Source of the DNA: Bacteroidota bacterium
Lineage (GTDB): Bacteria; Bacteroidota; Bacteroidia; JAADEI01
Assembly: GCA_015490475.1 (NCBI GenBank)
Contig: WFXT01000275.1
Span: 1-11,494 of the forward strand
DNA length: 11,494 bases
Direction: 5' to 3'
The translations under genes and the position numbers were made by a program. The notes beneath the pieces are model-generated. The model had not been told where the DNA came from. It was given only the letters and a program-made list of their open reading frames with translations, and made no database searches. Shown here piece by piece: positions 6,927-11,494 of the stretch; the first letter of the stretch is position 1, and every line of letters starts with the position of its first letter.

Positions 6927-8236
6927 AAGCAAGATTTTTAACCTTTCTTTCTGCGGTGCTTGTGTCAGTTCTAAGCACCGAAGCACAACAAGCCAAAGAA
7001 TTTAGTGTCAACGGTGTACCTGTTGTTTTCAGACCTGTACCCAACGGTCTCGTTTCTGCATACATAGTCTTTTATGGTGGTGTGGCAAATTATGACTCTA
7101 CTGAAGCAGGTATAGAATTCACTGCTATTCATACAGCCTATGAAAGCGGAATCCCTTCGCTTCCCGGTGACCAGATGCAGGACTTATTTGCTGAATTGGG
7201 AATTCGCGTTAGCCCTCTGGCACAAAGGCACTATTGTGGTTTTGCTATCACTGCACCCTCAGAATACATAGACACTGCAATATCTATAATTGGAGGGATT
7301 CTCACCAATTCATTATTTGACGAAAAATCATTCCAGAAAGTAATACGTCGTCAGAAGGTAATGATTAACAACGAATGGGCTAACCCAGATGATGCCCTCA
7401 GAATATGGTCAATAACCCACATGTTCAAAGGATATGAATATGAGAAATATCACAAAGGCACCAACAGAAGCCTTCAAAATTTAACCTATGACAAGGTAAA
7501 AGACTACTATTTGAACAGGCTCGTTGATAAGTCAAGAGCATTTATTTCAGTAGTTGGTGATATTTCGGAAGAACAAATTAAACAATGGCCTATTTTCAAC
7601 AAATTACCTGATCGCAGTATGAAAGTTGAATTTCACTTACCCGAGCGTATTCACTTTGAAAACAGCGAACTATTCACTATGCATCGGGAAGGCATGGCAA
7701 CAAATTATCTAAGAGGTATAATTGGCGCCCCCAGGTTAAACACCCCTGATGAAGTGCCATACAGGTTAGCCTTTGAAATACTTGATGATAAAATGTTCGT
7801 TGAAATAAGAACAAAACGCAATTTATCTTACGCACCTGCTGCTTTCTACACTACTGTGATGAAAACACCCTACGCAATTTTATATGTCAGCTCAACCCTT
7901 CCTGATTCTGCTGCATCTGTCATGTGGCGAACCGTCAAAGATGTCATTGAAAACGGGTTTTCAGAAAAAGAGTTTCGCAACACAAAAGAACTTATGAGAA
8001 CAAGATTCTACCTTCAAATGGAGGGTAATGCAAGCATGGCTGGTGCCTATGTAAGACACCAGATGATTGCCGGAGACTGGAAGCGAGCAGACTTATATTC
8101 AGAATGGATTAAAAACACTACCATAGAACAGGTGAATAATGCGCTGCGTAAATATGCTCATGCAATTCGCTGGTACTATCTGGGTGACACCACGCAGATT
8201 AAGAATAAGCAAGTTTACCTGAAGCCTTTACAATAA
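6923..8236 (+). CDS. M16-family non-catalytic partner subunit (no zinc motif)
   Basis: 437 residues with a signal peptide (MKARFLTFLSAVLVSVLSTEAQ, cleavage near residue 21), so periplasmic. The M16 fold is recognisable by its N-terminal PNGLVSAYIVFYGG, but where an active enzyme has HxxEH this protein has FTAIH (66-70): first His replaced by Phe and catalytic Glu by Ile. It keeps the C-terminal-domain motif of the inactive partner, FVEIRTKRNLSYAPAAF, with Arg296 and Tyr303 at the usual spacing; in heterodimeric M16B proteases and mitochondrial processing peptidase this kind of half helps bind substrate and shape the active site. Start ATG lies within the stop of the catalytic gene (ATGA), giving coupled translation and probably equal amounts. 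The next gene is convergent, with a 15-base gap and no visible terminator hairpin. Confidence 0.92.
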   Translation: MKARFLTFLSAVLVSVLSTEAQQAKEFSVNGVPVVFRPVPNGLVSAYIVFYGGVANYDSTEAGIEFTAIHTAYESGIPSLPGDQMQDLFAELGIRVSPLAQRHYCGFAITAPSEYIDTAISIIGGILTNSLFDEKSFQKVIRRQKVMINNEWANPDDALRIWSITHMFKGYEYEKYHKGTNRSLQNLTYDKVKDYYLNRLVDKSRAFISVVGDISEEQIKQWPIFNKLPDRSMKVEFHLPERIHFENSELFTMHREGMATNYLRGIIGAPRLNTPDEVPYRLAFEILDDKMFVEIRTKRNLSYAPAAFYTTVMKTPYAILYVSSTLPDSAASVMWRTVKDVIENGFSEKEFRNTKELMRTRFYLQMEGNASMAGAYVRHQMIAGDWKRADLYSEWIKNTTIEQVNNALRKYAHAIRWYYLGDTTQIKNKQVYLKPLQ

Positions 8237-8251
8237 CTTTCTTCAATTCCC

Positions 8252-8692
8252 TCACAAATCACTATTAGGCTTAAATACCACCATTATACTTGTTGCACGG
8301 ATAATTGGCTCTTCACTTACATCATCCCATACTATTCCTTCACAGAAAATGAGCCTTTTGCCTCGTTTGTAGACTTTACCTTCGCCATATAACACTTTGC
8401 TTCCTTTTCCCGGTCTGAGGAAATTGATGTTTAATTCACCTGCCGCCACTCGCTCTGGTAACCTAATAGTAGTAAATGCTGCGAAGCCCATTGCTGTGTC
8501 AACAAGTGTGGTCATCACACCACCATGGAGCACCCCATAAGGATTAACCATGAAATCCTTTACAGGAAGTCTTAATAACACCCGTCCCACCTCATATTCC
8601 TCTGCTTCAATACCCAAATGTGTTACAAAGTTTGACTCTTTTATTCGTTCAAGCAAAAACTGTTTTAGCTCTTCAGGAATCTGTCGCTTCAT
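8252..8692 (-). CDS. PaaI-type hotdog-fold thioesterase
   Basis: 146 residues, a standard length for a 4HBT single-hotdog protein. The signature NPYGVLHGGVMTTLVDTAMGFA at about 50-71 includes the HGG turn (H56) and the acidic residue D65 where PaaI/YdiI-like enzymes place their catalytic Asp/Glu. A following strand, LNINFLRPG at 87-95, is also typical. Such enzymes hydrolyse aryl- or acyl-CoA thioesters in the cytoplasm; the specific substrate cannot be read from sequence. ATG at 8692 lies inside the end of prmA (20-base overlap), so it is the last gene of the minus-strand operon and is probably translated by coupling. Nothing here links it to phenylacetate degradation. Confidence 0.9.
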   Translation of the reverse strand: MKRQIPEELKQFLLERIKESNFVTHLGIEAEEYEVGRVLLRLPVKDFMVNPYGVLHGGVMTTLVDTAMGFAAFTTIRLPERVAAGELNINFLRPGKGSKVLYGEGKVYKRGKRLIFCEGIVWDDVSEEPIIRATSIMVVFKPNSDL

Positions 8693-9518
8693 CTGTCATT
8701 CTTTTACAAGATTTAAAAAACAGTAGGACTTGCCATTCCCCTGTGTCTTTTATCAAGATAGGTTCAAAGTTATGTTGTTTAGCACTTTTCACCAAGGGAT
8801 TTAACTGCTTTTTAATGATACCACTAAGGATAAGAATACCTTCTTCCTTAAGATGATCTCTGAACCTTGGCATAAATTCTATTAACGTATTTAATTCAAT
8901 ATTCGCGACCACTATGTCAAACAATTTCCCTTTTATAGGCATCCAGTCATTATATAATTCCACTGATACATTATTGAGATTAGCGTTATGCTGAGCATTA
9001 TGCAAAGCATTCTCATCAATATCTATTCCCACGACTTGCTTGGCACCCCGCTTCGCCGCTATGATACCAAGAATACCACTCCCACATCCAACATCCAGAA
9101 CTTTTTTGTTTTCACAAGGAATTTCCAACAGTAGTTTAGCAATTGTTAACGTGGTAATATGGTGTCCTGTGCCAAAAGCCATTCCTGGTTCAATAACTAC
9201 CTCAAACTTAGCATCTGGATTTGGTTTATGAAAAGGAGCCCTGATGTATAGACCACTTTCACGGTCAAAAACTGGTTCATAATGCTTTTCCCACTCTTGA
9301 TTCCAATTCCTTTCCGCTATCGTTGCCACATTCTTTAACCGAGCATACCGCGGATATAAAAAATCATCTAACAATTGATGCTGTTCAATATATACTATGA
9401 AACATTGTCGTTTTCTTTCAATTCCTGAAACAGGAAACGACTCTATCCATCTGAGAAAATGCTTTATTTTCCTACGAGGAACTTCATAATGAACTTGAAG
9501 CCACCTTTTAAGTGGCAT
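8673..9518 (-). CDS. prmA: Ribosomal protein L11 methyltransferase
   Basis: 281 residues. The N-terminal substrate-recognition domain (about 1-60) begins WLQVHYEVP. The linker and catalytic domain follow: EPGMAFGTGHHITT at 110-123, the SAM-binding motif I VLDVGCGSGILGIIAAKRGA at 140-159, motif II VVGIDIDENAL at 162-172, and DIVVANIELN at 201-210, where PrmA proteins have their NI-type motif. The enzyme trimethylates L11 at several lysines and the N-terminus. GTGHH instead of the GTGTH of enterobacterial PrmA is the form I associate with Bacteroidota. Its start is 5 bases after the udg stop. The tail beyond residue 270 (KRMTDEATDS) overlaps the thioesterase start and is probably not functional sequence. 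Confidence 0.94.
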   Translation of the reverse strand: MPLKRWLQVHYEVPRRKIKHFLRWIESFPVSGIERKRQCFIVYIEQHQLLDDFLYPRYARLKNVATIAERNWNQEWEKHYEPVFDRESGLYIRAPFHKPNPDAKFEVVIEPGMAFGTGHHITTLTIAKLLLEIPCENKKVLDVGCGSGILGIIAAKRGAKQVVGIDIDENALHNAQHNANLNNVSVELYNDWMPIKGKLFDIVVANIELNTLIEFMPRFRDHLKEEGILILSGIIKKQLNPLVKSAKQHNFEPILIKDTGEWQVLLFFKSCKRMTDEATDS

Positions 9519-9523
9519 AGTTT

Positions 9524-10189
9524 CTAACTTTTTTGTTCCAAGAACTCCTTTATTTGCCTAAACACTTCATACCACATTTCCCTTGTTAGCCTGCCAGTAA
9601 ACGTGTTTTGCTGACTAGGATGGTATGACATAAAGACTGTAACTTGCCTGTTGCAACATTCAACAGTTTCCGTTGATCCGTGTCTAAATTTTAGACGATG
9701 TCCTATTGCCTTTCCAAACCACGTCGTTGCTATATTTCCAAGTGTCAAGATTGCTTTCAAATTAGTAAGTTTGTTAATGTCTTCTTTTAAGAATTTCTGG
9801 CAATTAATAAGTTCCTGAGTAGTTGGCTTGTTTTGAGGCGGAGCACATCTACAAACAGCAGTTATATAAGCATCAAAGAGATGTAAAGAATCATTAAAGT
9901 GCCTACTTACAGGGTGAGAGGCAAAGCCAAATTTAAACAGAGCATCAAAAAGCCATTCACCAGAACGGTCTCCAGTAAACAATCGCCCTGTTCTATTGCC
10001 CCCATGAGCTGCCGGTGCCAGACCAACTATCAATAATTGAGCATTTGGGTCACCAAATCCCAGCATGGGACGAGCCCAGTAAATCCAGTGTTTAAAGCGC
10101 TTTGGCTTTTTAAAAGAAGCTTCAACACGCCACTTCACAAGTCTTGGACATGCTGTGCAATATATTAAGTCTTCTGACCAGTTATTCAC
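9524..10189 (-). CDS. Uracil-DNA glycosylase, family 5 (UDGb) type, with iron-sulfur cysteines
   Basis: 221 residues. Motif A reads GLAPAAHGGNRTGRLFTGD at 56-74, the family-5 form, in which the catalytic polar residue of other UDG families is replaced by Ala. The C-terminal motif is SYHPSQQNTF (188-197), with His190 and Pro191 as in the DNA-minor-groove loop. Four cysteines suit a 4Fe-4S cluster as in families 4 and 5: C11 and C14 near the N-terminus (CTACPRLV), then C115 and C130 (an extra C113 is also present). Family-5 enzymes remove uracil and some other deaminated bases such as hypoxanthine, and are best known from thermophiles. The start is GTG at 10189: the only nearby ATG (10194) is in another frame and hits a stop after two codons. 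It lies 14 bases after the PorG-like gene and 5 before prmA. Confidence 0.9.
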   Translation of the reverse strand: MNNWSEDLIYCTACPRLVKWRVEASFKKPKRFKHWIYWARPMLGFGDPNAQLLIVGLAPAAHGGNRTGRLFTGDRSGEWLFDALFKFGFASHPVSRHFNDSLHLFDAYITAVCRCAPPQNKPTTQELINCQKFLKEDINKLTNLKAILTLGNIATTWFGKAIGHRLKFRHGSTETVECCNRQVTVFMSYHPSQQNTFTGRLTREMWYEVFRQIKEFLEQKS

Positions 10190-10203
10190 TTCATCAAAAT
10201 TAG

Positions 10204-11094
10204 TTAGAACTTAGGACAATAAAGCTTACCCTGTTGGACAAGATAGCTTATTGTGATCATTCCCAAGAAACCATAATGGTCATAGTCAGTGGGATCTCCA
10301 CGTTGGTCTCCGGGCAAGAAAACTAGACAATCGCCCGTTTCACATCGTTCACGCCACCTATTTGAATAAGCATCCATGACCTGAGCTTGTTCCTCGGGAA
10401 ATTCTTGATAATAATAAGCCGGATCTGGATAAGTCTTACTCACATCATCAAGATAATCAGTGAAAGTAAATTTCATAACCAACTCAAATCCAATTGTCCA
10501 ATTTTTGTTTATATTATACTTATAACCAAATCCTAATGGAATTGCTGGTTGAATTGAGGCGTATGGCTTCCTATCAGGATATTGAGGCAATCCTTGTCCT
10601 TCGGTTCGCAAAGGCTTGAGGCGGGTCCCATCTCTTGCCCTGGGGTCAAACCAGAACAAAGCAAACCCTGCAACTGCATAGGGGGTGTGGCGATACCTAT
10701 ATCTACCATGTTCAAAGCGAAGTATATTAAATTCTCCCAAGAAAGCCAACTCCACAAGGGCAGTCTTGAAATCTTGATTTCTATACCATCGTGCCAGATG
10801 AGCACCACTGATATTGGTAGGAACAAAATCGTCATCGCCTGTCAACCATGCCAACGATAATTGTATTCGCCATGAAAAATATGGACTTGGTGTTTGCCTG
10901 AGAAATCCACCAAGAGCAGGTCTAGTAGCTGCAATGTCAAGGTCTTTAATGCCGAACTTACCTATATCACGTCCCCCTCCTAAGTCTGTAAAGGCATTAG
11001 CCACTCCTATAGTAAATCCAGCCTCCAACTGTGCTAATGCTGGCAACGGCGAAAATACTAATAACCATACTAAAAAAGGTAAAATTGCCTTCAT
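10204..11094 (-). CDS. PorG-like (DUF6089-type) outer-membrane beta-barrel protein
   Basis: 296 residues with a clear signal peptide (hydrophobic 5-18, LPALAQ, cleavage near residue 21). The mature protein alternates hydrophobic and polar residues with many aromatics, as in small barrels: LEAGFTIGVANAFTDLGG at 23-40, WRIQLSLAWLTGDD at 75-88, TALVELAFLGEFNILRF at 111-127, TPYAVAGFALFWFDP at 137-151, AIPLGFGYKYNINKNWTIGF at 184-203 and TFTDYLDDVSKTYPDP near 210-225. The TDYLDDVS block and the overall pattern match the DUF6089 family, which includes PorG of the type IX secretion system. No other T9SS gene is visible, so secretion itself is inference. Two cysteines (C251, C256) in a polar loop could form a disulfide. 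A TATCTTTG promoter element lies 36 bases upstream, making this the likely first gene of the minus-strand operon. Confidence 0.75.
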   Translation of the reverse strand: MKAILPFLVWLLVFSPLPALAQLEAGFTIGVANAFTDLGGGRDIGKFGIKDLDIAATRPALGGFLRQTPSPYFSWRIQLSLAWLTGDDDFVPTNISGAHLARWYRNQDFKTALVELAFLGEFNILRFEHGRYRYRHTPYAVAGFALFWFDPRARDGTRLKPLRTEGQGLPQYPDRKPYASIQPAIPLGFGYKYNINKNWTIGFELVMKFTFTDYLDDVSKTYPDPAYYYQEFPEEQAQVMDAYSNRWRERCETGDCLVFLPGDQRGDPTDYDHYGFLGMITISYLVQQGKLYCPKF

Positions 11095-11130
11095 ACTTCA
11101 CACATTTTAGTTTATCAGGTTCTTACCCAA

Positions 11131-11138
11131 CAAAGATA
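11131..11138 (-). promoter_or_regulatory. Candidate Bacteroidota -7 promoter element (TATCTTTG) for the PorG-like operon
   Basis: On the minus strand the sequence reads TATCTTTG, a perfect match to TAnnTTTG, with a leader of about 30 bases to the ATG at 11094. The upstream part of this 80-base intergenic region is AT-rich; no exact TTG is present at the -33 position (the nearest is TTT, and a TTG occurs only 4 bases upstream of the element). The position between two same-strand genes argues for an independent promoter for the PorG-like gene. Confidence 0.5.
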
Positions 11139-11174
11139 CGTCAAAATTAGTAAAGTCGTTTTACCTTATCTTTT

Positions 11175-11494
11175 TTAATTTTTCTCAAGGACAAATTCTG
11201 TTTCTTGCCATACATAATCTACATCTCCATCCTCAAGAAGGTCAATTTGACAGTCTTGAGTGCAAGGACACTTCAAAACCATCTTTTTTCGTTTGAGCTT
11301 TACAATAGTGCATTCTGCCTGTTCGTTAGAGCCAGACTCTTTCAGTATCAACTTATCTTTACCGACAACAACCCATGTCCCCTTGGTTGTGTCAACATCT
11401 GAAATAGGGAGAGTTAAAGACATGCAGCTATCTGAATTCTGTGTGAATGTCGCAGAAACATTTCTTGTCAAAATATAAGTTCCGTCTTCGTTAA
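11175..11494 (-). CDS. C-terminal part of a small, probably exported, lipocalin-like protein (5'-truncated)
   Basis: The minus-strand frame is open from the window edge to the TAA at 11175-11177, leaving 106 residues; a TTG at 11471 could start translation, but the frame continues in the same style (NEDGTYILTRNVSATF) up to the edge, so the real start is probably outside. The pattern DGTY, then TKGTWVVVGKDKLILKES, then CTIVKLKRKKMVLKC, is that of the repeated strands in Bacteroidota lipocalin-like lipoproteins, which read roughly 'GtW.l..d.L.l....y.I..L....L.l'. Five cysteines occur, three clustered as CPCTQDC, which is unusual for this group. The function is unknown. It lies upstream of and on the same strand as the PorG-like gene, with 80 bases between. 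Confidence 0.6.
   Translation of the reverse strand, partial: NEDGTYILTRNVSATFTQNSDSCMSLTLPISDVDTTKGTWVVVGKDKLILKESGSNEQAECTIVKLKRKKMVLKCPCTQDCQIDLLEDGDVDYVWQETEFVLEKN

Noticed and set aside
6923..8236. The second M16 gene as a decayed pseudogene because it lacks HxxEH.
   Set aside because: It is full length, has an intact signal peptide and keeps the Arg/Tyr motif of functional non-catalytic subunits.
8237..8251. Possible bidirectional terminator between the converging M16 partner and thioesterase genes.
   Set aside because: The 15 bases hold no inverted repeat and no hairpin with a T-run.

Overview
The window is an ordinary chromosomal stretch from a member of the Bacteroidota. Three things suggest this: a PorG-like (DUF6089-type) outer-membrane barrel of the kind linked to type IX secretion, starts without clear Shine-Dalgarno sites, and matches to the Bacteroidota -7 promoter element TAnnTTTG. 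The PrmA substrate-loop variant GTGHHITT and the cyclophilin with an inserted lysine/glutamate-rich segment also look like Bacteroidota versions. The sequence is moderately AT-rich. No mobile element, CRISPR array, phage gene or obvious recent transfer is visible.

Layout. (1) Bases 1-4085, plus strand: the 3' end of a polytopic membrane protein of the MprF-flippase/UPF0104 type, then a YfhO-family membrane protein starting directly after its stop codon, then cinA 6 bases further on. (2) Bases 4101-4280, minus strand: two nearly identical tRNA-Arg genes with anticodons UCG and ACG. (3) Bases 4381-8236, plus strand: an exported cyclophilin-type peptidyl-prolyl isomerase, a lipoprotein M16 zinc protease with an extra C-terminal domain, and a metal-site-less M16 partner. 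These three have an 8-base gap and a 4-base overlap, so they are almost certainly one operon of envelope proteins. (4) Bases 8252-11094, minus strand, converging on region 3: the PorG-like barrel, a family-5-type uracil-DNA glycosylase, PrmA and a PaaI-type hotdog thioesterase, with gaps of 14 and 5 bases and an overlap of 20. (5) Bases 11175-11494, minus strand: the C-terminal part of a small, cysteine-containing, probably lipocalin-like protein cut by the window end.

How the genes may work together. The best functional unit is the cyclophilin/M16 operon. The first M16 subunit has the complete HxxEH...E zinc site and a lipoprotein-like signal. The second lacks the metal site but keeps the Arg/Tyr pair typical of the non-catalytic partner, so the two probably form a periplasmic heterodimer. 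The membrane-protein pair at the start suggests lipid-linked sugar or phospholipid handling, but its substrate cannot be read from sequence. Regions 2 and 4 are mostly housekeeping.

I do not see a convincing undescribed system. The points most worth a second look are the tRNA-Arg twins, which differ only at the anticodon wobble base and at the contacting pair 26/44, and the C-terminal extension of the catalytic M16 lipoprotein.
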